This document shows, piece by piece, positions 19,301-27,943 of a DNA stretch of 64,000 nt. Positions within the stretch are counted from its first letter, which is position 1, and each line of letters starts with the position of its first letter. The DNA is from Gammaproteobacteria bacterium (GTDB lineage: Bacteria > Pseudomonadota > Gammaproteobacteria > Pseudomonadales > Porticoccaceae). The DNA lies in NCBI GenBank assembly GCA_018069465.1, contig JAGPUW010000018.1:1-64000 (forward strand), given 5' to 3'. Under the pieces are notes generated by a model. That model had not been told where the DNA came from. It searched no databases and saw nothing but the letters and a program-made list of their open reading frames with translations. A program made the translations under genes and the position numbers.

Positions 19301-20004
19301 CGCTCGACAAAAGCACTAATACTTTTTACCGGTTTATAGGCCATAAAATTGGCGAAGGTACGCGCCGCGTGCTTCGCTTCCCGGTCAGATATAGCGCCGG
19401 GCATACCGCGAAAAGCGCCATAGAGTCGACGTAAATAGGGGCCTTTTTTGTCGTAAATTTCTACCGCATCACTGCCGAATTGGCGCTTCAGACGATTGGC
19501 GATTTCTGGTAGCGGGACAATTAATTGTCCCGCCGGGTCCTCGCGAAGAAAATCCTGTAAACACAGCTGCTGGTTGGGAATAATTAAAAACAGCAACTCA
19601 TCTTGCCGCGCCTGACGACTGGCACTGGCGCTGTCTAAATGGGCACGCACACACATCACCGCCGTAAACGTCTCGCCCCCTTCGCCCTCGGTGGGATGGA
19701 ATACACCGGCCACGTAGCCGTCACAAGCATGGGGACGAGCATAACTACCATCATCACAACCCAGCACATACGAAGCCAGCGTGCGCACTTGCTTACCCCC
19801 GCGCCCTCTCTGGGTGGTTTCATCCTGCCCGGGGTTATAGGTGAACAGGTTTTCGTGAGCCGCCGTCATCAACGACTGCAGCCCATCGGCAGCGGTAGTT
19901 TTACCCGAACCATTGCCCCCAGAAAATAAATTAATGGGGCCAAAATCAAATTCAAGGGGCGGAATATTGCCCCAATTGATATAGATAACGCGCTTACAAA
20001 ACAT
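16366..20004 (-). CDS. jetC: Wadjet/MksB SMC-like ATPase subunit JetC
   Basis: 1212 residues, with the SMC architecture. The N-terminal Walker A is [11 protein letters not shown] (about 27-37). Long coiled-coil arms surround a central hinge region near residues 560-620. The C-terminal head carries the signature [12 protein letters not shown] (about 1074-1085) and Walker [13 protein letters not shown] (1109-1120). It is the motor of a condensin-like complex that extrudes DNA loops, and in Wadjet it recognises small closed circles. Its ATG overlaps the end of jetB by 11 nt, so the two are coupled. All ATPase motifs are present, so I see no sign of decay. Confidence 0.93.
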   Translation of the reverse strand: MFCKRVIYINWGNIPPLEFDFGPINLFSGGNGSGKTTAADGLQSLMTAAHENLFTYNPGQDETTQRGRGGKQVRTLASYVLGCDDGSYARPHACDGYVAGVFHPTEGEGGETFTAVMCVRAHLDSASASRQARQDELLFLIIPNQQLCLQDFLREDPAGQLIVPLPEIANRLKRQFGSDAVEIYDKKGPYLRRLYGAFRGMPGAISDREAKHAARTFANFMAYKPVKSISAFVEREILEPKDLSEDIRQVSELMKTIHSMDEETRAIQRVLENLDVAQSHAATYIANWLDHCVGQYCELSRQVWVKQQGYLGIKDQQRLNVEAIGQTERDIQDNAELKRATNSQLVDLAAQRRGIAALRDKDQLEQELEACEQNLVASARSLLEQEPQFAHNYQAIRQLQQSLKSSSLGVEIPALESKALNLLITNLLQGPEDSGLDMPQLMTKDWVGIGALEHKLEQVKQLDRHHSDLALALHSAERSSGPRSIRDQVLTLSNDRQRQLSQSKERHERKQVEIQRLEHNKINYPPHVEAALKAIHSQCPDARAAVLCDFVEIIDPKWQMAIEGYMGGARFAIIVEPEYEAEAIRVVRGMKGGRNNARVIQGEKAQRDAAKITLAQDSIVELMEFDHKIVEYYLQASYGSVLRVQDEEGLRRTRRGVTRTGLGSGNYAMFRCDLNDADLVFGQGARQRALEAKRQELSDLQHQRQQQEDEYRQAARLYELIESIKALQCADLLTEMLTLYRARQHSEEQLQNLDLSDFEELETRMQAVQLEFDALDKGGSELNSRLGALEEKKSNLTVSIDTFVAELERLQEDRDEREARVTGIASYYPEFDSEAALQEAEVKARAAKGDFSFVEENSAYCKQLDQHDRALYQAIMQHNQMATLAHNIIYAIGHGEQHAAEYFQSIAKMAGELQAVHNALKNNVLVGKAEKLATLRDSFNTAFVSNLCHSIYQAINDGKRVLEELNKELEHHVFGSDRERFYFDWQWVPEFKEYWRFFKEVVNLPNLGDGNSLFDADLNPQSCLVRDKLVAMLLDKDEQAALRELRRISDYRLYRRYEIYKKPENKEPIALSKYGTGSGGQLETPAYIIRSAAVTSAFRYNEGSSHCRMVLVDEAFSKMDEARSREVIHYLTEALGLQLIFIMPTSKSGPFLDLISNQVVFSKCPATEKVGELDTHVLVDRKVCNQEKIKALWARHRKTIRNQAMLDFMDDL

Positions 20005-20704
20005 TGCTATCGCCCTCTTCGCTATTGTCCTGTTGCACGGGGCTGTTGTAAGCGTCCCTGGAATTTGTCTCTAAGCCCTCTGGCGAAGATAAATTCAACA
20101 ACACCTCGTCGTTAACGAAGCGGGTAATAGAGGGGTGGATACTTATCCAGCCCTCACCAAAGTCTAATTCGTGCTCGGTGTCGTAGCGGATTAAACGCAA
20201 TTGGCGCAGGCGTTTAAAAAGAGTTTTTCTCTCACTCGCCGTGTCGGGTAGCGGGCGCTTTAATAAATTCTTATAGGCAATGGCCAAGCCTTCTAGCGCC
20301 AACAAGACACAACCTTTGTCGTCCACCTGGCCATCACGCAGGGCCTTTTCATACTCGACCCGAAGCACCAAAATTAAGGCCACTTCTTGTTGGCTGGGGC
20401 GCTGGCGAAAACCGCTGTTAAAGGCGCTATGGTCATCGTCAGCCATACCCGGTACAACGGCACCGGGAGGAAAAATGCGCACGAAAGAAAAACGGCTGTC
20501 GTGTTGAATCCGTATTTTTATAACACTCAAATAATCCTCGACCAGGTCGCTGCACTGCAAGTAACGGTCGTAGAGCAGGCCTTCAATTTGGCTTTCATCA
20601 CGGCACAACACACCGTAGTCGAGCAGGCGAATCAACAATTGTGAAAACTCGTCAGCGTTAATACCAAGCTCGCTGAGCCCTTCTTCTATTTTTTCTGCAA
20701 ACAT
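19994..20704 (-). CDS. jetB: Wadjet/MksE subunit JetB (KITE-type accessory)
   Basis: 236 residues of winged-helix type sequence (DUF4194 family), the MksE equivalent, which binds the kleisin JetA and regulates the ATPase. It has no membrane segments. The conserved central part includes [24 protein letters not shown] and a helical region that ends with [13 protein letters not shown]. The last 30 residues are acidic and low in complexity. It begins 36 nt after the jetA stop and overlaps jetC by 11 nt. The assignment rests on operon position and size together with the sequence, since the family itself is poorly conserved. Confidence 0.87.
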   Translation of the reverse strand: MFAEKIEEGLSELGINADEFSQLLIRLLDYGVLCRDESQIEGLLYDRYLQCSDLVEDYLSVIKIRIQHDSRFSFVRIFPPGAVVPGMADDDHSAFNSGFRQRPSQQEVALILVLRVEYEKALRDGQVDDKGCVLLALEGLAIAYKNLLKRPLPDTASERKTLFKRLRQLRLIRYDTEHELDFGEGWISIHPSITRFVNDEVLLNLSSPEGLETNSRDAYNSPVQQDNSEEGDSNVL

Positions 20705-20740
20705 AAATAACGTAACCTAAGCCCTGTCGGTGGGGAGTGT

Positions 20741-22300
20741 TTAAAGACTTGAATTGTTTCCTGAGGAAGATGAGTTCATCTGACTAGCACAGCCATCACC
20801 AAGCGGATCATCATCAGGACTGGTGTCACCCGATGAATCGTCACCTGTGTTTTTAGACAACAGTTCGATCGTAAACTCATCGTAATTCGCATAATACTCA
20901 CTGTCTGTCACCTGCCGTCCTGTGGCCTCGACCCGAAACACCAGGGCTGAACTGAGGTTATTGAGCGCCCCCACTTCAATAACGTGGGCCATGGCCAATA
21001 GCTCCTCAGCACTATCAATGGTCAGGGCACGGGTGGAAATACGCTGCCCGCCACGCAGTGCGTGCAGTACATAATCTTTTAAATGACTGTTGTTGACCAT
21101 GAAGGCCTGGTCCAGTAATTGTCGAATCATCAACTCTCGTTGTGCCTCTTGGTCAACGACTTGCGCTGTGGCCAAGACATTATCAACCCAAAGGCGGGAC
21201 TGGCGTTCCTGCAATTTAATGTGCTGGGGATCGACCAGATTGATTTTGAGGCTGGCCATCGAATCTGCAGCGCCATCCAGACGGGCAGCATATTGCTCGT
21301 CATTGAGGTCGGCCAGTTCGGCACACAGTGCCAACAAATCATTGTTGTGACGGCTGTTCATATAACTAAGTTGGCGAATAATAATATCGGCGCGTCGGGT
21401 AAAGCTGTGTAGCGCGCTGCGCAAGGCGGGCAACATAATCTCGGCCGCATTGCGCATACGCTGCTCAATGGTGTCGAGAATAAACCACAAATAAGACTGC
21501 TCATCGGCACAGAGATCGGGCACGGTACGCCGTAAACTACGCTCGATATCTTGTTTAAAGCCCTTGGGTTTGCGACGAATACGCGCCACCGTACGGCTAA
21601 TATCTTCGCGGTGTTTTTCAACGCTATCGGCCGACAGACGCACGGCAATGTCGGGCTGGAAGCGCTTTTCCATAAATTCAAAAAACTGTTCGGCGGCCTG
21701 CTGTGCCAATTGCTGAGACTCAACCTCGCGGATCAACTCGCGCTTGCGCTCATCGAGCTCGGCAATGACATCGGTGAAATCACTAATAATACGCTCGGAA
21801 TATTCGTAGGCGTCGAGCAGGTCATAGACTTCGCCCCGACTGAGCAAGGCCTCAAGAGCATTCAAGGTGTTGCGGGTATTGCGGTGTCGAGTACGAATTT
21901 GCCGAGTGTCGGCCTCGAGCAAAGCCAGGACAAACACCCGCCCCAGGCGCGTAAAAGGGAAACTTGAATGCAGGGTGGCCGTATCGACCTGGCGCTCCAG
22001 CCAACCACCCTCAAGTAATTGTTTGAGTACCCAGCTTGCCTGTTCACGATGGTTTTTAAAACGCGGCTCGACATCATCACCGCTCAGGGTTGTGAGCCCA
22101 TCATCAAGTACCTCAGCCTGAGGTCTGGCCAAGGCTTCGGTAAGAATTTCAACTAGCTGTTCACGACTCAAGGCCTGACCGTAGTCGGCCGTCGAGCTGT
22201 ACTGACGCTGGTAGAGGAGGCACAAACACTGCACCACCTGTTCGCGGTATTTACCGGTTAGGGGTTTAAAAAAGTGCCGGCGCGGCTCACTGAAAAACAT
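20741..22300 (-). CDS. jetA: Wadjet/MksF kleisin subunit JetA
   Basis: 519 residues, first gene of the operon. The N-terminus, MFFSEPRRHFFKPLTGKYRE, is typical of JetA/MksF. A long helical region with KLREVE-type heptads follows, and the acidic, serine-rich tail is disordered. It acts as the kleisin that bridges the JetC heads and recruits JetB. The ATG at 22300 has no recognisable Shine-Dalgarno in front of it. A small terminator-like hairpin and a possible promoter lie within 45 nt upstream on the same strand, so translation may start on a very short leader. Confidence 0.88.
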   Translation of the reverse strand: MFFSEPRRHFFKPLTGKYREQVVQCLCLLYQRQYSSTADYGQALSREQLVEILTEALARPQAEVLDDGLTTLSGDDVEPRFKNHREQASWVLKQLLEGGWLERQVDTATLHSSFPFTRLGRVFVLALLEADTRQIRTRHRNTRNTLNALEALLSRGEVYDLLDAYEYSERIISDFTDVIAELDERKRELIREVESQQLAQQAAEQFFEFMEKRFQPDIAVRLSADSVEKHREDISRTVARIRRKPKGFKQDIERSLRRTVPDLCADEQSYLWFILDTIEQRMRNAAEIMLPALRSALHSFTRRADIIIRQLSYMNSRHNNDLLALCAELADLNDEQYAARLDGAADSMASLKINLVDPQHIKLQERQSRLWVDNVLATAQVVDQEAQRELMIRQLLDQAFMVNNSHLKDYVLHALRGGQRISTRALTIDSAEELLAMAHVIEVGALNNLSSALVFRVEATGRQVTDSEYYANYDEFTIELLSKNTGDDSSGDTSPDDDPLGDGCASQMNSSSSGNNSSL

Positions 22301-22324
22301 AGGGGTATCATCGTAAAGCTGACT

Positions 22325-22343
22325 AAAAAAGGCTCAACGAGCC
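22325..22343 (-). terminator. Terminator-like hairpin in the jetABCD leader
   Basis: On the minus strand GGCTC-GTT-GAGCC is followed directly by six T residues, ending about 25 nt before the jetA start. The stem is only 5 bp, so it is weak. It could be a leader attenuator, or part of a promoter if transcription starts after it. Confidence 0.35.
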
Positions 22344-22553
22344 ACTGAGGGGAAGGTAATCAGCCAGGTACTCTAGCCTAAAACCATCGGTCTGGGTATC
22401 GACAACAGCCCTGCAAGCCCTTCAGCGCAAATATCACTAAAATGAAGCGCCGACAGAGCGAGTGGCTCCGGCCTTATTATCTGCATTCAGGCTGCGTTAC
22501 ACTGGCTGTCATTAAATCAATACAGGAAGCCGCCCCGAGCGGGACATAATAAT

Positions 22554-23309
22554 ATGAGCAGCTCCGACAAAACACCTGAAAAGCACGCCAGCGACCCCTA
22601 CGCTGACCTTATCAAACCCGGTGATAAGCCGATTACCGAAGAGGCCATTCCCGCTGCAACGGTGGTTTTACTACGCGATAGCGATGACGGCATTGAAACG
22701 CTGATGCTACGCAAAAACAAAAATATTCGCTTCGGTGGCATGTGGGTTTTCCCCGGTGGGCGCATCGATGCCGATGATTACCCCGCCAGTGGTGATAAAA
22801 CCGAAGCCGCCCGTTATGCTGCGGCGCGAGAAACTCACGAAGAAGCCGGCATTCACGCTGACCCGGATGACTTCATCTGGTTCTCTCACTGGACACCGCC
22901 ACCGATCACGCCAAAGCGCTTTACTACCTGGTTTTTTGCCGCCCGCGTGCCCGAGCACAAAGAGATTATTATCGACGGTGGCGAGATCCACGACCACCAG
23001 TGGGTTAATCCGCGGGATGCTATTGCGCGCCACACCGAACGCACCCTCGACTTCGTGCCCCCCACCTGGGTGACACTGCACTACCTGGCGAAATACGCTT
23101 CTGTCGATGAACTACTCAGCGTATTTGCATCGCGCCCCCCCAAAATCTACGAGACCCACCTTGGTAAAACGGAGGACGGCGACCGGGTCGCCATTTGGCA
23201 CGGTGATGCCGGCTACGAGGCCTGGGATGCAAAAATTGAAGGCGAGCGCCACCGCATTACCATGGCGAAAAGTGGTTTTATTTTTGAAAATTCGACCGAG
23301 GAATATTAA
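22554..23309 (+). CDS. NUDIX hydrolase
   Basis: 251 residues. The NUDIX box is present with an insertion typical of the longer family members: FPGGRIDADDYP, then AAARETHEEAGI, giving the REUXEEXGU metal-binding core around residues 85-95. This class of larger NUDIX proteins (NUDT19/RP2-like) includes coenzyme A diphosphatases. With many acyl-CoA enzymes nearby a CoA-ester or nucleotide diphosphate substrate is possible, but it is not shown by the sequence. It is a single gene, divergent from the Wadjet operon, and ends in a long hairpin at 23317-23352. Confidence 0.88.
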   Translation: MSSSDKTPEKHASDPYADLIKPGDKPITEEAIPAATVVLLRDSDDGIETLMLRKNKNIRFGGMWVFPGGRIDADDYPASGDKTEAARYAAARETHEEAGIHADPDDFIWFSHWTPPPITPKRFTTWFFAARVPEHKEIIIDGGEIHDHQWVNPRDAIARHTERTLDFVPPTWVTLHYLAKYASVDELLSVFASRPPKIYETHLGKTEDGDRVAIWHGDAGYEAWDAKIEGERHRITMAKSGFIFENSTEEY

Positions 23310-23316
23310 CAGCAAA

Positions 23317-23352
23317 GGATAAGCGGCTTGACGACTGTCGTCCCGCTTATCC
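23317..23352 (+). terminator. Long hairpin after the NUDIX gene
   Basis: The outer arms GGATAAGCGG and CCGCTTATCC enclose inner arms GACGAC and GTCGTC, giving a 36-nt, almost fully paired hairpin. No T-run follows on the plus strand, so it may be a pausing or stability element rather than a classic terminator. Confidence 0.5.
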
Positions 23353-23448
23353 CCTGACCTTACAAAAAAGCACCGTATCAACAAATATCACTTGCCACTA
23401 TTAATAATAAATTTTTGCAATATGCGTTAATAAGATAAACGCCCGCCT

Positions 23449-24357
23449 TTATCTCGGCCGCAAAGTACGAAACACATGACGCATAATATCGTTGGCTGAA
23501 TCAAAAGGAGCAGCCTGGCTCATGTCTGTAATTTTATCGTAATTGGCCTGTATCTCTTCCGGCGTTGGAATTTCACCACCACCTAGCACAACGCCCGCGC
23601 CTTCGACTATTTGCACCTTGGCATAATAGCCCGCACCCGCTTCAACCACATCGCCCGAGGTGGTATTTTCTTCGGCGCAAAACCAGGCCACGATGGGCGT
23701 GACAAACTCCGGCTTAACCAAAGGTTTAATTTTGTCAGACATAATCTCTTCGGTCATGCGCGTAAGGGCCATCGGTGCCAGAGTATTGATGTTGATATTA
23801 AACTTTCGCCCCTCGTGCTTGAGCGCATTCATCAAACCAAAAACACCCATTTTTGCCGCTGCATAGTTGCCCTGACCAAAATTGCCGAACAAGCCGGCCG
23901 ATGAGGTCGTCATAACAATGCGCCCGTAATTGGCGTCCTTCATATGGGGCCAGGCTGCCAGGGTGCAGTAGGCTGAGCCGGACAAGTGCACATCCACCAC
24001 CGCATCAAAATCCTCAGGCTGTAATTTGGCAAAAGATTTATCGCGTAAATTACCGGCATTATTAATTAAAATATCAATTTGGCCATAATTATCGATGGCC
24101 GTTTGAATAATGTTCGCGGCACCTTCTGGCGTGGCCACCGAGTCGGCATTGGCCACCGCTTCACCACCCGCCGCTTTAATTTCATCGACGACTTCCTCAC
24201 CCGCCGAGGCCGAGGCACCGCTACCATCAACGGCACCGCCCAAATCGTTAACCACTACTTTAGCGCCCCGCGACGCTAAAAACAGGGCGTGACTGCGACC
24301 GAGGCCAGAGCCAGCACCGGTTATTACCGCGACGCGATTGTCATATCGAATAGTCAT
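23449..24357 (-). CDS. Short-chain dehydrogenase/reductase, (3R)-hydroxyacyl-CoA dehydrogenase-like
   Basis: 302 residues. A classical SDR with the NAD-binding motif TGAGSGLGRSHA, the structural NNAG motif in LINNAGNLRDKSF, and the catalytic Ser-Tyr-Lys in MTTSSAGLFGNFGQGNYAAAK. The insertion VVVNDLGGAVDGSGASASAGEEVVDEI and the C-terminal tail resemble the dehydrogenase domain of peroxisomal multifunctional enzyme 2 (HSD17B4). That suggests oxidation of 3-hydroxyacyl-CoA or a steroid hydroxyl. It is divergent from the acyl-CoA dehydrogenase pair. The leader contains a repeated TTTATTTTCC element that supplies two AAGGA-like sites on the coding strand. Confidence 0.88.
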   Translation of the reverse strand: MTIRYDNRVAVITGAGSGLGRSHALFLASRGAKVVVNDLGGAVDGSGASASAGEEVVDEIKAAGGEAVANADSVATPEGAANIIQTAIDNYGQIDILINNAGNLRDKSFAKLQPEDFDAVVDVHLSGSAYCTLAAWPHMKDANYGRIVMTTSSAGLFGNFGQGNYAAAKMGVFGLMNALKHEGRKFNININTLAPMALTRMTEEIMSDKIKPLVKPEFVTPIVAWFCAEENTTSGDVVEAGAGYYAKVQIVEGAGVVLGGGEIPTPEEIQANYDKITDMSQAAPFDSANDIMRHVFRTLRPR

Positions 24358-24359
24358 AC

Positions 24360-24379
24360 TTTATTTTCCTTTATTTTCC
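24360..24379 (-). repeat. Two 10-bp repeats carrying SD-like AAGGA in the SDR leader
   Basis: TTTATTTTCC occurs twice in tandem immediately upstream of the SDR start. Read on the minus strand this gives GGAAAATAAA twice, so two purine-rich, ribosome-binding-like sites lie in front of the ATG. Confidence 0.7.
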
Positions 24380-24577
24380 TTTATTTATTTTATTAATGAT
24401 TTTTAGGATTAAACATTTTAGAGCTGATGATTTGAGAGTCGATAATTTTCAGGCTAAAAATCCGCCATTAGCAGCGGTCATCATAACCAGCTGACAGACA
24501 TTTGGCACCACTCAATGTTACTATTCCATCGCAACACGATCGCACAGCGGCGACGATAAATATAAATAGGGTAAGTT

Positions 24578-25813
24578 ATGTCACAGCAAGCTAAGAAGGA
24601 CACACCCGAGCAGGCCGAGTTTCGCGCTTACTGCCGCGACTGGTTAAGTCAGCACGACGAGGGGACACCCTCGGTCAGACTCCCCCAGTCCGCCATCGAA
24701 ATCATGCACAGCGAACAGCTCAGTTTTTTGCGCAAGTGGCAGAGTGAAGCCTATGAAGCCGGCTTAATAGGCTGCGACTACCCCATCGCCGAGGGCGGTG
24801 GCGGGCGCAAAGACTGCCAGATGGTAGCCAATCAAGAAATGGCCCGAGCGGGCAAACCCTTTCTACCGAATATTCTTGGCCTCGGCATGGCCGCACCGAC
24901 CATGCACTTCCACGCGCAAGCGGCATTAAAAGAACGCCTATTACCGGGCTTGTTTTCCTGTAAAGATGTTTGGTGCCAGGGCTTTAGTGAACCCGGCGCC
25001 GGTTCTGATCTGGCCAATGTGCAAACCTTCGCCGAGCGCAAAGGTGACAAGTGGATTATTAACGGCCATAAAGTGTGGACCTCTCTCGCCCACTTTGCCG
25101 ACTGGATGATTCTTTTACTGCGCACCGACAAATCGAGCAAGTACGATGGCCTGTCCTACTTTGTAGTGCCTATTAAATCGGCACTGGGCAAGGGCGTCAC
25201 CGTTCGGCCCTTAATTAAAATAACCGGTGAAACCGGCTTTAACGAAGTGTTTTTCGACAATCTGGAAATCGGCGACGACTATCGGCTCGACGAAATTGGC
25301 AAGGGCTGGCAAGTCGCCCAAACAACCTTGCTCCACGAGCGCGGCGCGGGGCCGATGCTGACGCCCTCCAGTGGTCGCGGCAGCGCTAAAAGCAGTGCCA
25401 TTGGCGATGCCTATGCATTAATCAATCTCGCTAAAAACGCCACTCGCGATGGCGAAAGTGCCGCCGATGACCCCTTGCTGCGCGACCAGATTATGCAGAT
25501 GATTATTCGCCAGGAAGGCTCTAAACAGGGGGCCCGCCGCGCTAAAGTGGAAGGTCTGTGTGAGCACCCCATGCGCATTCCGCTACAGGCCAAACTGGTG
25601 ATGTCGGAAATTCGCCAGGACACATCAGCCCTCGCCATCGATATACTCGGCGCCCAGAGCACCCTTTATATCAATGATGAAAACGCCCCCGCGGGAGGCG
25701 AGTGGCCACTGGCTTATATGAATTCTTACGGCATCACCATTGCCGCCGGCGCCAGTGAAATTCAGCGCAATATTCTCGGCGAGCGGATATTGGGCATGGC
25801 CAAATCAAAATAA
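24578..25813 (+). CDS. Acyl-CoA dehydrogenase, subunit 1 of a probable heteromer
   Basis: 411 residues of the FAD-dependent acyl-CoA dehydrogenase family. It has the flavin and substrate motif FSEPGAGSDLANVQT near residue 146, KVWTSLAHFADWMILLLRT, and a strong C-terminal motif AAGASEIQRNILGERILGMAK. The region that normally reads RxQFGxPLxxxQ is replaced by RDQIMQMIIRQEGSKQG. The neighbouring second dehydrogenase has that motif but lacks a good FSEPGAGSD segment. The two chains therefore look complementary, as in alpha2-beta2 acyl-CoA dehydrogenases of steroid side-chain degradation. It starts at ATG 24578 with AGGG upstream and is followed 39 nt later by the partner. Confidence 0.9.
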   Translation: MSQQAKKDTPEQAEFRAYCRDWLSQHDEGTPSVRLPQSAIEIMHSEQLSFLRKWQSEAYEAGLIGCDYPIAEGGGGRKDCQMVANQEMARAGKPFLPNILGLGMAAPTMHFHAQAALKERLLPGLFSCKDVWCQGFSEPGAGSDLANVQTFAERKGDKWIINGHKVWTSLAHFADWMILLLRTDKSSKYDGLSYFVVPIKSALGKGVTVRPLIKITGETGFNEVFFDNLEIGDDYRLDEIGKGWQVAQTTLLHERGAGPMLTPSSGRGSAKSSAIGDAYALINLAKNATRDGESAADDPLLRDQIMQMIIRQEGSKQGARRAKVEGLCEHPMRIPLQAKLVMSEIRQDTSALAIDILGAQSTLYINDENAPAGGEWPLAYMNSYGITIAAGASEIQRNILGERILGMAKSK

Positions 25814-25852
25814 CCAAAATAATTAAAAACCTGTTTTTAAAGAAGATTTAAA

Positions 25853-26995
25853 ATGACTCAAGCTAAAAACTTTGCCTTTGGCGAAGATGAAAAATTACTG
25901 CGCGATACCGCTCGTAAATTTCTTCAGGATAATTTGCCGACCGACAAACTCCACCAGCTGGTGGCCAGTGATCCAGATCCCTACCGTGAGTCGCTCAGCC
26001 TCTGGGACAAGAACCTTTGGCAGCAGATTGTCGAACTCGGTTGGACCACTGTCATTGTGCCCGAAGCGGACGGCGGCATGGGCATGAGCCTGGTCGCCCT
26101 CTGCGCCCTGGTGGAAGAAACCGGCAGGGTTAGCCTGCCCTCACCTTTTATTGCCACCAGCTGCGCCAGTCTGGTATTGCGTGAATGCCACTCCCCCGCC
26201 GCCGGTCACTGGCTGGGCGAAATAGCCGGAGGCAGCACTGCCACCCTGGCTTGCACACCGAAAAATGGCTCATGGTTAGCCGCAGATTGTGATGTCGAGC
26301 TCGTCGATGGCAAGCTCAGCGGCAGCGCCTGGTTTGTACAGGATGCCCGCAAAGTCGACAACTTGATTGTGCAAGCCAAAACTAGCAAAGGCACTGCCCT
26401 GTATAAAGTTTCCACCCACTGTGAAGGGCTCAACATCGTCGCCGATGCCATTATCGACCTCACCCGAGACCAGGCTCACATTCACTTTAACAATGTGCCG
26501 GTTGGCGACGCGCAACGCTTGAGTGATGATGCCCGTGCCGTACTCGAGCGCGCCGAACCCGGCCTGCTGACCCTAGTGGCCGCCGACATGTGTGGCGCCG
26601 GGGAGTGGCAACTGCAAACCACCGTCGAATACATGAAGGTCAGAGAACAGTTCGGCCACCCACTGGGTTATTTTCAGGCTTTGAAACACCCTCTGGTCAA
26701 TTTAATGATTATGATCGATCAGGCTAAATCTCTGACCTATAACGCCGCCAGTGCCATCGATAGCGAGCCGCAGAATGCCGCTAAATTTGCGCGCATGGCC
26801 AAAGCCTCTGCCTCGGAGATGGCGGCTTTCGCCTCGAACCGCTCGATTCAGTTTCACGGCGGTATCGGTTTTACCTGGGAGTGTTTTGTACATCTGTACT
26901 GCAAGCGCCAAAAACACAATCAGGTGCTCTACGGCGATGCCAAATACCAGCGAGCCAAACTGGCGGAAATATTGATGGGGCCGATATCGGCATAG
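25853..26995 (+). CDS. Acyl-CoA dehydrogenase, subunit 2 of a probable heteromer
   Basis: 380 residues. The middle domain is degenerate compared with the family: instead of a clear FxEPxxGSD motif it has LACTPKNGSWLAADCDVELV. The C-terminal FAD-contacting motif VREQFGHPLGYFQALKH and the QFHGGIGFTWECFVHLYCKR region are intact. The degenerate half matches the intact half of the upstream chain, so I infer a shared active site and FAD pocket. The substrate is unknown; a branched or steroid-derived acyl-CoA would fit the family. Its gene ends in a bidirectional terminator at 27143-27172, shared with the convergent periplasmic gene. Confidence 0.88.
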   Translation: MTQAKNFAFGEDEKLLRDTARKFLQDNLPTDKLHQLVASDPDPYRESLSLWDKNLWQQIVELGWTTVIVPEADGGMGMSLVALCALVEETGRVSLPSPFIATSCASLVLRECHSPAAGHWLGEIAGGSTATLACTPKNGSWLAADCDVELVDGKLSGSAWFVQDARKVDNLIVQAKTSKGTALYKVSTHCEGLNIVADAIIDLTRDQAHIHFNNVPVGDAQRLSDDARAVLERAEPGLLTLVAADMCGAGEWQLQTTVEYMKVREQFGHPLGYFQALKHPLVNLMIMIDQAKSLTYNAASAIDSEPQNAAKFARMAKASASEMAAFASNRSIQFHGGIGFTWECFVHLYCKRQKHNQVLYGDAKYQRAKLAEILMGPISA

Positions 26996-27142
26996 CGGCT
27001 GAGCAAGTCAGGCTGGGCGTCTTAAAAAGTGGCGCGGCAACTTTCTTGATAACTTGCGTAAAAACTTTATTGATCACTTTATTGATAACAACAGACTAAA
27101 CGAAGGCAAATTAAGCAAAGCCTCCAAAATATCAGCCAAATT

Positions 27143-27172
27143 AAAAAGGCAGCCAAACCTGGCTGCCTTTTT
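27143..27172. terminator. Bidirectional intrinsic terminator
   Basis: A perfect stem GGCAGCC/GGCTGCC (27148-27154 and 27161-27167) is flanked by AAAAA and TTTTT. It lies between the convergent acyl-CoA dehydrogenase (plus) and periplasmic protein (minus) genes. Confidence 0.9.
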
Positions 27173-27235
27173 AATGGCTAACGTCGCGCAAGGGCGAAGC
27201 CCTATCTGACAAGAGCCCTCACCTCATAAGAAGCT

Positions 27236-27724
27236 CTATTTCATTAGAGGGATTTCTGAGGCCAATTTAAGGGTATAAACAGCGTTAATTCTATTTTCAA
27301 TCTGGAAAACACGGAACACCTTGGCGGGCGCTACAGCTTTGCGAAACTTTTTCACATAACTTTTCTTAATCTTCAGGCGCTTATCATCGAGCTTCAGCTT
27401 GGCATCGGTGATCTCAATCGCCTTTTCATCTGTCATCGCCGAGTAGTTTTTCGCAAAGTCCTTAATCAGACTAAAGGTTCCATCCCCGACCTTATTCACT
27501 TCCGCTCGGTACTCTCTGTATAAAGGCCAGAATGCCTCTGCTTCAGCCGAAGTGAAGTTCATATTCTCAGCAACCAAAGCCGCGCGCTTAGTACCGGCAA
27601 CCTGGCGCACCAGAGCCACCTGGCTCTCAATGGCCGCCAACTGCTGGTCGGCAACAACTGGCGTTTGTGCTTGCGCTGCAAAGGACAGGGCTAATGCCAT
27701 AAGCAAACTTAGTCTTTTTTTCAC
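27236..27724 (-). CDS. Small periplasmic helical protein, Spy/CpxP-like in size
   Basis: 162 residues with a clear signal peptide (KKRLSLLMALALSFAAQAQ). The mature part is a highly charged helical protein, rich in Lys and Ala, with LDDKRLKIKKSYVKKFRKAV near the middle and FQIENRINAVYTL near the end. It resembles the Spy/CpxP-type periplasmic stress proteins in size and composition, but I cannot see their diagnostic LTxxQ motif. I chose GTG 27724 because GGAG lies 9 nt upstream; ATG 27739 is possible but overlaps that site. A bidirectional terminator follows it. Confidence 0.8.
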   Translation of the reverse strand: MKKRLSLLMALALSFAAQAQTPVVADQQLAAIESQVALVRQVAGTKRAALVAENMNFTSAEAEAFWPLYREYRAEVNKVGDGTFSLIKDFAKNYSAMTDEKAIEITDAKLKLDDKRLKIKKSYVKKFRKAVAPAKVFRVFQIENRINAVYTLKLASEIPLMK

Positions 27725-27943
27725 GTGGTCTATCTCCATATACGATTAAGTGAATGCGCTCAATATGAGCGCGCTAAAGTCTACTACAAGCAGAAATCAG
27801 GAGCGAGATTTTGATTTAATCATCCAGCCACAGCTATCGGCTAAAAAACACCCACAGCGCATTGCACTCAAAGCCTAAGTACTGGAGAATCGCAGCCGTA
27901 ACATTTTTGTCATATGAAGTTGTGTTCGATAGACGAGGTTGGC

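Noticed and set aside
15147-22300. Housekeeping condensin MukBEF instead of Wadjet
   Set aside because: The presence of a fourth gene with a Toprim nuclease domain and the JetA-type N-terminus fit Wadjet/MksBEFG, not MukBEF.
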